From positions 1 to 24,982 of the forward strand of contig CAKUND010000008.1 of the NCBI GenBank assembly GCA_934668295.1: 24,982 nt of DNA, given 5' to 3'. Made by a program: the position numbers and the translations under genes. This DNA is from an uncultured Oscillospiraceae bacterium (GTDB taxonomy: Bacteria > Bacillota > Clostridia > Oscillospirales > Oscillospiraceae). The notes beneath the pieces are model-generated. The model saw nothing but the letters and a program-made list of their open reading frames with translations, searched no databases and had not been told where the DNA came from. Of the stretch, positions 14,506 to 23,109 are shown piece after piece (position 1 is the first letter of the stretch; each line of letters opens with the position of its first letter).

Positions 14506-16134
14506 ATGAAAACCAAAGCATCCAAATCCAAAACGATCCTGACCAAGCTCGTCGCCATTGTCATTCTGGCGCTGCTCGTCGTCGCGGCAGTCAAGTGCGC
14601 AAACGGCGCGTCACTGGCGAACACAGCTTGGTCGCTGCTGCCGCCGGTCATCGCGATCGTGCTGGCGCTCATCACGAAGGAAGCCTACAGCGCGCTGTTC
14701 ATCGGCATTGTGGTCGGCGGTCTGTTCACGTGCGGCTTTGCACCTGTCGCAACGCTCGACACGATTTTGAATGACGGTCTGATCTCCGCCATCTCCGCCA
14801 ACGCGGGCATTTTCCTGTTCCTTGTGCTGCTGGGCATCATCGTCGCACTCGTCAATGCGGCAGGCGGCTCCGCCGCCTTTGGCCGCTGGGCCGAGACGCA
14901 CATCAAAACGCACGCCGGCGCGCAGCTGGCGACGTTCGTGCTCGGCATTCTGATCTTCATCGACGACTATTTCAACTGCCTGACCGTCGGCTCCGTCATG
15001 CGCCCGGTCACCGACAGGCATAAGATCTCCCGCCCGAAGCTGGCCTATCTCATCGACGCCACGGCGGCTCCCGTGTGCATGATCGCGCCGATCTCGTCCT
15101 GGGCGGCGGCAGTCTCCACCACGGCAGCAGATCTCGACACCGGCATGAGCGGCATCGAGCTGTTCGTCAGGGCCATCCCCTATAACCTCTATTCCATCCT
15201 GACCTTCGTGTTCATCCTCGCGATCGTCGCCATGAAGCTCGACTACGGCCCCATGCGCAAATTCGAAGCCAAGGCCGCAAAGGGCGATCTGTCCGCGCTG
15301 GCGGAGGAGGCCGGAGAGTCGGCCAATCCCAACGGCCGCGTGATCGACCTCATTCTCCCGGTGCTGGTGCTGATCGTAACCTGCACGCTCGGCATGATCT
15401 ATGTCGGCGGCTTCTTCGGCGTCGATATGTCCGGTGATCCGTCGTTCGCGGGCGACTTTATCGGCGCCTTCGGCAACACGAACGCATTCGTCGGTCTTCC
15501 CTGGGGCGGCGTCATCGCGCTGGTGCTGACGGTCATTTATCTTGTCGCACGCAAGGTGCTTTCGTTCAAGGAAGCCATGGCCTGCGTGCCCAAGGGCTTC
15601 GTCGCCATGGTCCCGCCGATCATCATCCTGACGCTGGCCGTCTCGCTGAAGGCCATGATCAACTCCCTCGGCGCGGATGTATATGTCTACGATCTGATGT
15701 ACGCCGCGTCTGAGTGGCTGTACAGCATGCTGCCCGCCGTTATCTTCATCGTGGCCTGCATTCTGGCCTTTGCCTCCGGCACGAGCTGGGGCACGTTCGG
15801 CATCCTGATCCCCATCGTTACCGCCGTCTTCCCTGCTGACAGCACACTGCTCATCATCGGCATCTCCGCCTGCTGCGCAGGCGCCGTCTGCGGCGACCAC
15901 TGCTCCCCCATCTCTGACACGACCATCATGGCCTCTGCCGGCGCGCAGTGTGAGCATCTCGACCACGTGACCACGCAGCTTCCCTACGCGATCACGGTCG
16001 CAGCCGTGAGCTTTGTTGGCTTCATCGTCGCAGGCTTCGTGCAGAATGTGTACATCACATGGCTGGTCAGCGCGGCGCTGCTGCTCGGCGTACTGCTGTT
16101 CCTGCGCGCAAGAGAACAGAAAAAGGAAGCCTGA
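14506..16134 (+). CDS. NhaC-family transporter under lysine-riboswitch control (predicted lysine transporter)
   Basis: The 542-residue integral membrane protein has about a dozen hydrophobic segments and the family signatures IFIDDYFNCLTVGSVMRP (about residues 150-170) and CGDHCSPISDTTIMAS near the C-terminus. It is called a Na+/H+ antiporter by homology, but because a lysine riboswitch controls it, lysine uptake or exchange is the better prediction; comparative work has previously named NhaC-type proteins with such leaders as candidate lysine carriers (LysW). ATG 14506 has GAGGAA upstream. A longer frame from 14257 translates the riboswitch itself and is rejected. A strong terminator follows. 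Confidence 0.9.
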   Translation: MKTKASKSKTILTKLVAIVILALLVVAAVKCANGASLANTAWSLLPPVIAIVLALITKEAYSALFIGIVVGGLFTCGFAPVATLDTILNDGLISAISANAGIFLFLVLLGIIVALVNAAGGSAAFGRWAETHIKTHAGAQLATFVLGILIFIDDYFNCLTVGSVMRPVTDRHKISRPKLAYLIDATAAPVCMIAPISSWAAAVSTTAADLDTGMSGIELFVRAIPYNLYSILTFVFILAIVAMKLDYGPMRKFEAKAAKGDLSALAEEAGESANPNGRVIDLILPVLVLIVTCTLGMIYVGGFFGVDMSGDPSFAGDFIGAFGNTNAFVGLPWGGVIALVLTVIYLVARKVLSFKEAMACVPKGFVAMVPPIIILTLAVSLKAMINSLGADVYVYDLMYAASEWLYSMLPAVIFIVACILAFASGTSWGTFGILIPIVTAVFPADSTLLIIGISACCAGAVCGDHCSPISDTTIMASAGAQCEHLDHVTTQLPYAITVAAVSFVGFIVAGFVQNVYITWLVSAALLLGVLLFLRAREQKKEA

Positions 16135-16155
16135 TCCTCCGTTACCCAAACAGCT

Positions 16156-16196
16156 AAAAGCCGCTCCCCCGCACGATGCGGGGGAGCGGCTTTTTA
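16156..16196 (+). terminator. Rho-independent terminator of the NhaC gene
   Basis: An 18-bp perfect stem (16156-16173 with 16177-16194, loop CGA) of the form AAAAGCCGCTCCCCC... is followed by a T-run, 22 bases past the stop codon. Confidence 0.95.
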
Positions 16197-16205
16197 TACT
16201 ATATC

Positions 16206-16240
16206 AAAGAAAAACGGCTGATTTCTTTTGAAATCAGCCG
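16206..16240 (-). terminator. Rho-independent terminator of tRNA-Arg
   Basis: CGGCTGATTTC pairs perfectly with GAAATCAGCCG (16215-16225 with 16230-16240). Read on the minus strand it is followed by TTTTTCTTT, eight bases beyond the tRNA 3' end. Confidence 0.9.
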
Positions 16241-16247
16241 CTTTTGC

Positions 16248-16324
16248 TGGTACGCCGGAAGGGACTCGAACCCCCGACCTACTGGTTCGTAGCCAGTCAC
16301 TCTATCCAACTGAGCTACCGGCGC
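16248..16324 (-). tRNA. tRNA-Arg (anticodon ACG), CCA encoded
   Basis: The minus strand folds into a standard cloverleaf: acceptor GCGCCGG with CCGGCGT (the first pair is G-U), D-arm with GCTCAGTTGGATAGAGT, anticodon stem ACTGG/CCAGT around loop CTACGAA giving anticodon ACG, and T-arm GGGGGTTCGAGTCCC. Discriminator A is followed by an encoded CCA (16250-16248). The A34 should be deaminated to inosine to read CGU, CGC and CGA. A hairpin terminator follows directly. Confidence 0.97.
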
Positions 16325-16347
16325 GTACCGCGCTTCCTTAGCGCCCC

Positions 16348-16353
16348 ATTATA
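16348..16353 (-). promoter_or_regulatory. -10 element of the tRNA-Arg promoter
   Basis: A perfect TATAAT on the minus strand lies 24 bp upstream of the tRNA 5' end. The only good -35 match, TTGCAT, would need a 20-bp spacer, so the complete promoter is uncertain. Confidence 0.45.
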
Positions 16354-16398
16354 TTAGCACAGTCGGGGATAAAATGCAAGTCCTTTTTTATTTTTTTC

Positions 16399-19263
16399 TT
16401 ACAGCTCCTGCAGCTCCAGATCGCCGCAGGCCTCGAGCTGCGTGCGGGGGCCGAGGACGCAGACGACGCCGGTATCCAGTGCGCCGCCGATGCTCCCGGC
16501 GCAGGCGGCCAGCGCTGCGGGGCCCGCGTCCAGCAGCTCGTGCCGCATACGGCGGCGGTCGTCCATGGTCATCCCCTTCAGGAGCCAGGTGTCCGCGACA
16601 GCGCCCTGCAGGCGCGGCGAGAGCAGCGGCTCGGCGTCGCTGATGGCGCCGATGATGTTGACGTCCTGCGGCTCGCCGGAGGCGGCTGCGGCTTCGAGAT
16701 AGGCGGCCGTCCGGCCGATCGCGCCGCGTGAGCGGCGGCAGTCCGGGTCGCGGTAGGTATAGGCGCAGACGAGCCCCGTTTCCCGCACGAGCAGTCCCGT
16801 GCCGTAGGCACCGCCCTGCACGCGGATCTCATTCCAGTAGTGGCCGAGCGAGGCAGCGCGGCAGGCGATACGCAGATCGCCGGAATATGCGCGGACATCG
16901 CCGCAGACTGCGGTAAACGAGACCTCGGACGGGATCACAATGCCCTCTTTCCGGATCGGCAGCAGCTGCGCCTGCCGCGGCGCGCCGGGTGCAGCTCCGG
17001 CCGGGAGCGCTTCGCGCAGGCCGGTCTGTACAAGCGCCGCGTTCTGTCTGCCGCCGGTAACGGAAAGGCGCATCCGCGCGGTCACAAACAGCTTCTCGCA
17101 GAGTGCGCGCAGCATTTCGATCAGCTCGTCTGCCCGCGCATCAAAGTCCTGCTCCAGCTCACACAGCCAGCGGTAATAGCTGACGCCCGCGCAGCGCTCG
17201 GAACAGGCGCTGGCCGCGTTCAGGGCGGCAGAGGCGCGAAGCATCGCGGCGCTCGAGCCGGAATTGACGATCTGCTGCTGCAGGCCGTCGCGCTGCTGCC
17301 GGATGAGCTCCAGGAGCTTTCCCTTGTCGGAAAAATCCGTCTGCGTCAGAATCTGCGCCGCCAGCCGTACAGCCTCCGGAAGCTTGGCCTCCAGCGCGCT
17401 GAAGGAAACGGCGGCATAGAGCCGGTAGCTCTGCGGGTCATGATATTGACTGTAGGGCGACAGCGCCATGGTGAAGCTGCCGAGCTTCAGGCGCAGCTGC
17501 TTCTGCAGCTCGAGCGCATCCATCCCGCCCGCCGGGAGCTGCGCCAGCGCCGCGTGCAGGACGGACATATACGGAAGCTGCGCCTCCGTCAGATCATCGG
17601 CCTCGAAATAAACCGTCGGATAGACAATGCCGTCTGTCTGCACGGCATGGAGGATAAGGCGTCCGTCCTCCTCCATCTCCGTCGGGATGGGGGCCGGGTC
17701 GCGCGGCAGGTCGGAAAGCTGCACATGCGGAATGGTGGCCAGCGCTTCGGGAGTGTCCGGCTCCTGCTGGAGCGCGGCAAGCCGCTCCTGATCACGGACA
17801 ATCTGGCTGCGCTGCGCCGCATCCAGCGTTCCGAGCATTTTTTCAAGCGACTCGCGTTCGCGTTCCTGACGCTCCTGTCCGCAGGTCTGCGACGGGCGCA
17901 GGAGAATTTCGGCGGTATGCGTATTTTCCAGCAGCAAACGCCGGAGAAGCTTTTCATAATAGCCCGTGCCGACAGCGGCATGCAGCGCCTCAAACACCTC
18001 GCCGAAGCGCAGGCGCGCGGCGGGATCGCCGTCATACAGCCAGCTGGACAGCATCTCAAGCTCAAAGATCAGGCCGCGCGGCATCGTGCCGTAGTCGCGC
18101 TCGCGGAGCTTGAACTCGAAGCTTGCGAGCGAGGCTTCGATCTGCTCGCGGTCAAGGCCGTTTTCGCAGAGCGCGGTGAGCGTATCGCGGATCGTGGCCT
18201 GAATGGCAGGCAGGTCGGCTTCGCGGAAGTTCTGCACGCGCAGCAGCAGGTTCGGCTGCAGGCACTGATCGTCGCAGCTGAGCACCACATCCTCCGCAAG
18301 CCCCTTTTCCAGAATCGCGCGGCAGAGCGGCGCATGGTTGCTGCCGCAGAGCACGTCGGACAGCACCTGCGCGGCAAAGAGCGTCTGCGCATCCTGATAC
18401 GTCCCGATCACATAGCCGCAGCCGAGCTTCCAGCGCTGCTGCTCCGGTTCTCCGGCGGGAAGCGGGTAGTCGATCGTCCGGCGCTCCGCCCGGACGGGCG
18501 GCTGGGCGCAGATCTGTGTGTCCGGGTCGATGGCCGTAAACTGCGACAGATAGTCGTCCAGCAGGGCGAAACTCTCGTCCTGCTCGATGCTGCCGTCGAG
18601 CAGCAGATAGGAATTGGATGGATGATAGAACCGCTTATGCGCGGCGGTAAAGGCTTCGTAGGTAAGGCTCGGGATGGCTTCGGGGTCGCCGCCGGAGACG
18701 AAGCGGTAGGGCGAGTCCGGGAACAGCGCGCGGGACATGGCGTTTATCAGCAGCTCGTCCGCGTCGGCAAACGCACCCTTCATCTCATTGAGCACAACGC
18801 CGGAGCGCGTCAGAACATCGCCCCGCAGCTCATAGTGCCAGCCCTCCTGCCGGAAGATCTCAGGCTTTTCGTGGATGCTGGGGAAGAACACGGCGTCAAG
18901 ATACACGCGCATCAGATTGAGAAAATCGCGTCCATTGCGGCTGGCGACAGGATAGCAGGTCTTGTCCGGGAACGTCAGCGCGTTCAAAAACGTATTCAAA
19001 GAGCCTTTCATCAGCTCGACGAACGGCTCCTTGACCGGAAATTGCCTCGAGCCGCACAGAGCGGAATGCTCCAGAATGTGAAAGACGCCGGTGTCGTCAA
19101 ACGGAAGCGTCCGGAAGGCGGCGCAGAAGGACTTATTTTCGTCCTCCCGTTCCAGCCAGCACAGCCGCGCGCCGGAGGCGGCGTGGGTATATTCATGCAA
19201 AACAGCGTCCAGCTCGTCAATGCGCCGCTGCCGCGTCTGTTCAAATCCATGCAGTGCAGACAT
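16399..19263 (-). CDS. M16C-family zinc metallopeptidase (presequence protease/PreP-like)
   Basis: The 954-residue protein has the inverted zinc motif HxxEH in FHILEHSALCGS (H62, E65, H66), followed by the M16C hallmark PVKEPFVELMKGSLNTFLNA and the third ligand E160 in VVLNEMKGAFAD. The second half contains the non-catalytic M16 repeats that close the peptide-degrading chamber, including YGTGLLV near the C-terminus. The length matches PreP-type oligopeptidases, which degrade loose peptides inside the cell; there is no signal peptide. ATG 19263 is preceded by AAGGAG and a well-spaced promoter. It appears to be transcribed alone; its 3' end has only A/T-rich sequence before the tRNA promoter. 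Confidence 0.93.
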   Translation of the reverse strand: MSALHGFEQTRQRRIDELDAVLHEYTHAASGARLCWLEREDENKSFCAAFRTLPFDDTGVFHILEHSALCGSRQFPVKEPFVELMKGSLNTFLNALTFPDKTCYPVASRNGRDFLNLMRVYLDAVFFPSIHEKPEIFRQEGWHYELRGDVLTRSGVVLNEMKGAFADADELLINAMSRALFPDSPYRFVSGGDPEAIPSLTYEAFTAAHKRFYHPSNSYLLLDGSIEQDESFALLDDYLSQFTAIDPDTQICAQPPVRAERRTIDYPLPAGEPEQQRWKLGCGYVIGTYQDAQTLFAAQVLSDVLCGSNHAPLCRAILEKGLAEDVVLSCDDQCLQPNLLLRVQNFREADLPAIQATIRDTLTALCENGLDREQIEASLASFEFKLRERDYGTMPRGLIFELEMLSSWLYDGDPAARLRFGEVFEALHAAVGTGYYEKLLRRLLLENTHTAEILLRPSQTCGQERQERERESLEKMLGTLDAAQRSQIVRDQERLAALQQEPDTPEALATIPHVQLSDLPRDPAPIPTEMEEDGRLILHAVQTDGIVYPTVYFEADDLTEAQLPYMSVLHAALAQLPAGGMDALELQKQLRLKLGSFTMALSPYSQYHDPQSYRLYAAVSFSALEAKLPEAVRLAAQILTQTDFSDKGKLLELIRQQRDGLQQQIVNSGSSAAMLRASAALNAASACSERCAGVSYYRWLCELEQDFDARADELIEMLRALCEKLFVTARMRLSVTGGRQNAALVQTGLREALPAGAAPGAPRQAQLLPIRKEGIVIPSEVSFTAVCGDVRAYSGDLRIACRAASLGHYWNEIRVQGGAYGTGLLVRETGLVCAYTYRDPDCRRSRGAIGRTAAYLEAAAASGEPQDVNIIGAISDAEPLLSPRLQGAVADTWLLKGMTMDDRRRMRHELLDAGPAALAACAGSIGGALDTGVVCVLGPRTQLEACGDLELQEL

Positions 19264-19292
19264 AGAAGAATCTCCTTATTTGTGTTTTTTTC

Positions 19293-19321
19293 ATCATACC
19301 ACATTCCGACAGCTTCCGCAA
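19293..19321 (-). promoter_or_regulatory. Promoter of the M16C peptidase gene
   Basis: TTGCGG (19316-19321), a 17-bp spacer and TATGAT (19293-19298) on the minus strand lie 30 bp before the start codon. The rest of the gap up to 19500 shows no gene or recognisable site. Confidence 0.6.
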
Positions 19322-19504
19322 TGGAAATCAAAGCGGAGGCCTTTCGCCCTCTGCTGCGTCTGCGCCTCATGGATTCAGATATATCTTTCATATGTACAGT
19401 CTCAGCAGGGGCGGGACTCTGCTTTTTCCTGGTTTTTTGCATAAATCAAACGCTGCGGTCTTACGCTGATCACAGTACCCCGGAGGGGAAGGCGTTCATA
19501 CGCA

Positions 19505-19540
19505 AACGCGCCCTTCTCCTGACTCGGAGAAGGGCGCGTT
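19505..19540 (-). terminator. Hairpin terminator downstream of ygfK
   Basis: A perfect 15-bp stem AACGCGCCCTTCTCC with GGAGAAGGGCGCGTT (19505-19519 with 19526-19540) lies nine bases beyond the ygfK stop. The minus-strand tail is only TTTG, so termination may be incomplete. Confidence 0.7.
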
Positions 19541-19549
19541 GGGGGTATC

Positions 19550-22501
19550 TTATTCGGTGTACAGGTAGCTGTATTTGCCGCGGAGGGTGAGGATCAGGGT
19601 CTCGATATCCTGCGGCAGCTCGTTCGGCTGGGACAGGTCGAGGACCTCGTCTTTTTCCAGACGGACGCGGATCTTATCGCCGCCGAGGAACAGGACGCCC
19701 TTGTTCTCGCTCTCGTTCATGTCCTTTTCGGTCTGGAACAGCGTGAACTTGTCGTGGCACGGCTCGGAGGCATACGGGCAGAACTGCGTGCAGTTGCCGC
19801 ACTCATTGCACATCTTGTCGACGTGGACGATCTCGTGACGGCCGTCAGCCAGCTTGACGACAACGTTCGCGCGGTTCGGGCAGGAATCGACGCAGTTTTC
19901 GCAGACGGTATTGCAGTCGAGGCAGCGTCCGCCCTCACAGCAGGCGCAGGAGGCCATCTTCAGGATGCCCTTCTTGGCAATCGCATCAGCCTTGGCAGGA
20001 TAAGCCTGCTCGGGAATTTCATACGTGTGCGCCTTGCCGATAACGGCCTCCGCAAACGCGGCGGCGTCCGCAATGCCCTCGACGACGGTGGCCGGGCCGC
20101 GGTGCGCATCGCCTGCCGACCAGACGTTTTCGACGTTGGTCTGGAAGGCCGGGCCCTTGCGGCCCATTTCGATGCCGTTTTCGGCCATGAGCTTCGCGTC
20201 GACCTTCTCGCCGATGGCGGAGATGACGAGATCGCACGGAATTTCAAACGTTTCGCCGGTGGCGACAGGGCTGCGGCGGCCGGATGCGTCGGGCTCGCCG
20301 AGCTTCATCTGCTTGCAGACCAGCTTGCCGTCCTTCTGCTCCACGGGAGCCGCCAGCTCGACCAGCTTCACGCCCTCGTCAATGGCGAGCTTCAGCTCGT
20401 GCTCGTCGGCGGGCATTTCCTTCTTCGTGCGGCGGTAGACGATGGTGGAGGAGGCCGCGCCCATGCGCTTTGCGACGCGGGCGGCGTCCATAGCGGTGTT
20501 GCCCGCGCCGACGACGACCACATGGCCCTCAAGGCACGGCTTGACCTTCTGCTTCATTTCCTTCATCCAGCCGATGACGCCCTTGACGTTGCCGGGGATG
20601 CCGAGCTCGCCCGCCTGCCATGCGCCGGTGGCCATCAGGATGTGGGTGTAGCCCAGCTTCTTGAGCTCGTCAACGCTCGGGGCCGGTGCGCCGCACTTCA
20701 CTTCAACGCCGAGGCGCTCCATGAGCGCAACGTCCTTGTCGAGCGCTTCGTCGGAGATGCGGAACGCGGGGATGACATAGCGCGGCACGCCGCCGAGCTT
20801 CGCTTCACGTTCGAAGATCGTGGTCTCCACGCCGCCGCGGGCGAGGAAGTAGGCAGCCGCAATGCCGGTCGGGCCGCCGCCGATGATCGCGGCTTTCTTG
20901 CCGGGCAGTTTCGCGGTCGGCTTCAGGGACGCCATGAGCGCGCCGTAGCCGTTCTCCGCTGCAACCAGCTTGGTGTCGCGGATGTGGACGGATTCGTCAT
21001 AGAAATTGCGGGAGCACTTATTCTGGCAGCGATGCGCGCAGATCGTGCCGGTCAGGAACGGCAGCGGGTTCTTTTCCGTGATCAGCTTCAGCGCCGGGCC
21101 GTACAGTCCGCGGCGGACAAGCTCCATGTACTCCGGAATGTCCTGATGGATGGGGCAGCCGCCCTTGCAGGGTGCGGTGAAGCAGTCGATGAGAGGAACC
21201 TTGTCCTCGCTCTTGCGGGCAGGCAGGGGCTTGATGGGCTTGAGGTGATGGAAATCGCTGTGGCTGGCGGCGGACATGTCGCTGATGGCGGCAGAATCCG
21301 TGCCATTGAACGCGTGGTACGGCAGCTTTTCCGTCTTTTCGACCATCTGGGCCAGCCGGTTGTATCCGCCGGGCTTGAGGATCGTGGTGGCGACGGTGAT
21401 GGGCCAGATGCCGGCCGCGAACAGCTTGTCGCAGTTGAAGAATTCCGCGCCGCCGGCGAAGGAAATGCGCATTTTGCCGTTAAACTGGCGGCTGATGCGA
21501 TTGCACATCTCAATGGTCAGCGGGAACAGGCTGCGGCCGGACATGTACATTTCGGTGCCGGGCAGCTCGTTCCGGGTGGTGTCGACGGGGAAGGTGTTGG
21601 AGAGCTTGAGGCCAAATTCCAGGCTCTTGGAGTCTGCCAGCGCCTGCAGGCGCTCGAACATCGGCACGGCGTCGGCCCACTGCAGATCCTCGTTGAAGTG
21701 GTGCTCGTCGAAGACGATGTAGTCATAGCCCATGGAATCGAGGATGGTGCGGGCGGTCTTGTAGCCGAGGATGGTCGGGTTGCACTTGACGAAGGTGTGC
21801 AGGCCCTTTTCGGTCAGGAGATAGGAGGCAATGCGCTCGATCTCCTGCGGAGGACAGCCGTGGAGCGTGGAAACGGTGACGCTGCGGCTGACGCGCGGGG
21901 AAATGGCGGCGATGAAGTCCTTTTCCTCCGGGAACAGCTCGGTCAGGACGGCGAGACATTCCTTGAACTGCGCGGTATTGGACGCGTCCATCATATTGTC
22001 GATGTAGCTGTTGACCTTCTCGCCCTTGATGCCCTCGAGATCGTAGCCGACGGACATATTGAACACGAAGCCGTCCGGGGAGCCGAGGCCATAGACCTTG
22101 GACAGGACTTTGAGCGCGCACCAGGCCTTGATATACTCATTCTGCGCCTGCGGGACTTCGAGCTCGGTCGACCATTCCTGGTTATAGCCCTCGTCGGCAG
22201 CCAGAATGCACGGACGCGGCACGCAGCGGGCCAGCTCTTCGCCGTCCATCTTCTGCACGGTCTTGACCTCGAAGAAGCGGGCACCGGCAAAATAGGCAGC
22301 GATGATGTTCTGCGCCAGCTGGCTGTTGGGACCGGCTGCCGGGCCGAACGGGGTCTCGATCGTCTCGCCGAAGATGGGGAGCGTCTTGCCGGTGGCATAA
22401 TACGGCGTATGCACACCGAAGATCTCACCCTCGCGGGCATACTCGGTGACGATCCAGTTCATCAGAGACTTGAACGGGATCGGATACATTTTTTCAGACA
22501 T
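19550..22501 (-). CDS. ygfK: Putative selenate reductase subunit YgfK (FAD/NAD(P) and Fe-S oxidoreductase)
   Basis: The 983-residue product has the YgfK layout. Residues 1-430 resemble a dihydroorotate/dihydropyrimidine-dehydrogenase-like barrel. Near 439-450 comes the Fe-S motif CFTAPCKGGCP. A glutamate-synthase-like FAD domain follows (AAIIGGGPTGIAAAYFLA near 537), then an NAD(P) site (VVVVGAGNTAMDAA near 660). The C-terminal ferredoxin-like part (about 849-915) has CLDCNTVCENCVDSCP and CNECGNCTQFCPYASEPC. YgfK is a marker of selenium-dependent molybdenum hydroxylase loci and of the anaerobic purine/urate degradation gene set; the selenate reductase name is historical and unproven for most members. 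ATG 22501 has AGGAGGT upstream, 18 bases after the preceding membrane-protein gene. Confidence 0.94.
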   Translation of the reverse strand: MSEKMYPIPFKSLMNWIVTEYAREGEIFGVHTPYYATGKTLPIFGETIETPFGPAAGPNSQLAQNIIAAYFAGARFFEVKTVQKMDGEELARCVPRPCILAADEGYNQEWSTELEVPQAQNEYIKAWCALKVLSKVYGLGSPDGFVFNMSVGYDLEGIKGEKVNSYIDNMMDASNTAQFKECLAVLTELFPEEKDFIAAISPRVSRSVTVSTLHGCPPQEIERIASYLLTEKGLHTFVKCNPTILGYKTARTILDSMGYDYIVFDEHHFNEDLQWADAVPMFERLQALADSKSLEFGLKLSNTFPVDTTRNELPGTEMYMSGRSLFPLTIEMCNRISRQFNGKMRISFAGGAEFFNCDKLFAAGIWPITVATTILKPGGYNRLAQMVEKTEKLPYHAFNGTDSAAISDMSAASHSDFHHLKPIKPLPARKSEDKVPLIDCFTAPCKGGCPIHQDIPEYMELVRRGLYGPALKLITEKNPLPFLTGTICAHRCQNKCSRNFYDESVHIRDTKLVAAENGYGALMASLKPTAKLPGKKAAIIGGGPTGIAAAYFLARGGVETTIFEREAKLGGVPRYVIPAFRISDEALDKDVALMERLGVEVKCGAPAPSVDELKKLGYTHILMATGAWQAGELGIPGNVKGVIGWMKEMKQKVKPCLEGHVVVVGAGNTAMDAARVAKRMGAASSTIVYRRTKKEMPADEHELKLAIDEGVKLVELAAPVEQKDGKLVCKQMKLGEPDASGRRSPVATGETFEIPCDLVISAIGEKVDAKLMAENGIEMGRKGPAFQTNVENVWSAGDAHRGPATVVEGIADAAAFAEAVIGKAHTYEIPEQAYPAKADAIAKKGILKMASCACCEGGRCLDCNTVCENCVDSCPNRANVVVKLADGRHEIVHVDKMCNECGNCTQFCPYASEPCHDKFTLFQTEKDMNESENKGVLFLGGDKIRVRLEKDEVLDLSQPNELPQDIETLILTLRGKYSYLYTE

Positions 22502-22519
22502 GTGATTACCTCCTAAGTT

Positions 22520-22969
22520 TTAGTAGCCGCGGCCCTTCCAGAACAGCATCAATACGATGGGCAGCCCAGCTGTGACGAATGTCAGAAGATCCTTTGCGAA
22601 GGCCAGCGCCTGCGCGCCGAAGTCCGCTGCGCTGAACAGGGCCAGAATGCTGGTCAGGAAGATCAGAATACTTTTGAAAAACGGAAGGACTGAAACGGCA
22701 AAGATCACGGTTATTCCCGCGCGTTTTCCGCAGAGCAGCAGGAGCCAACCGACCAGCGCGGCCAGCCCGGCAAACGCGGCAATATACACGGTCAGCTTCC
22801 CCGGAAACAGCTCCGGCAGATAATACTCAAAGAACGAATTGAGACATCGCAGGCCGAGCCGCTCCATGCCGATATCAAGAAACGCAAACAGCGCGGCGTC
22901 GAGCGTCGAGAAAACGAGCACGGCAAGCAGGAGCCACTTGCAGATTCTCTGACGGGTGGTTTCGTACAT
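22520..22969 (-). CDS. Small four-helix membrane protein of unknown function between ssnA and ygfK
   Basis: I do not recognise this 149-residue protein. It has four likely transmembrane helices (about 12-33, 58-80, 84-112, 124-145), a basic N-terminus (ETTRQRICK) suggesting a cytoplasmic start, and a KGRGY tail. No enzyme motif is visible; the cysteines at positions 10, 42 and 75 or so are not in a metal pattern. ATG 22969 has AGGAGGG eight bases upstream. The gene ends 18 bases before ygfK, inside which the ygfK ribosome binding site falls, so the two are co-transcribed. The location suggests a link to purine or selenium metabolism, for instance in transport, but that is only inference. Confidence 0.72.
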   Translation of the reverse strand: MYETTRQRICKWLLLAVLVFSTLDAALFAFLDIGMERLGLRCLNSFFEYYLPELFPGKLTVYIAAFAGLAALVGWLLLLCGKRAGITVIFAVSVLPFFKSILIFLTSILALFSAADFGAQALAFAKDLLTFVTAGLPIVLMLFWKGRGY

Positions 22970-22993
22970 TGGGCTGCCCTCCTATCTTCCGTT

Positions 22994-23097
22994 GTAGGGG
23001 CCGGCGACTCTTATTGGCCCGATCAATGTTGCGAATTCGCCTCAGATTTCCAGAAAATCGCTGCATTCTGCGGGCGGACAGAGTCGTCCGCCCCCGC
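22994..23097 (+). repeat. 104-bp GTAGGGGC element, diverged full copy
   Basis: It matches 8158-8261 in layout: GTAGGGGCCGGCGACTCT at the left, GAATTCGCC in the middle, then AGATTT, TGCATTCTGC and the GGGCGGAC/GTCCGCCC palindrome (23072-23079 with 23086-23093). The right terminus is degenerate (CCCCCGCAG). It fills the gap between ssnA and the small membrane-protein gene, so it may reduce read-through in the operon. Confidence 0.8.
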
Positions 23098-23109
23098 AGA
23101 ATGCGTTTC

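Noticed and set aside
19754..22516. 920-codon open frame on the plus strand opposite ygfK
   Set aside because: Same reason: a codon-bias shadow of ygfK, with low-complexity composition and no recognisable domain. The frames at 16840-19590 and 14611-16149 were rejected likewise.
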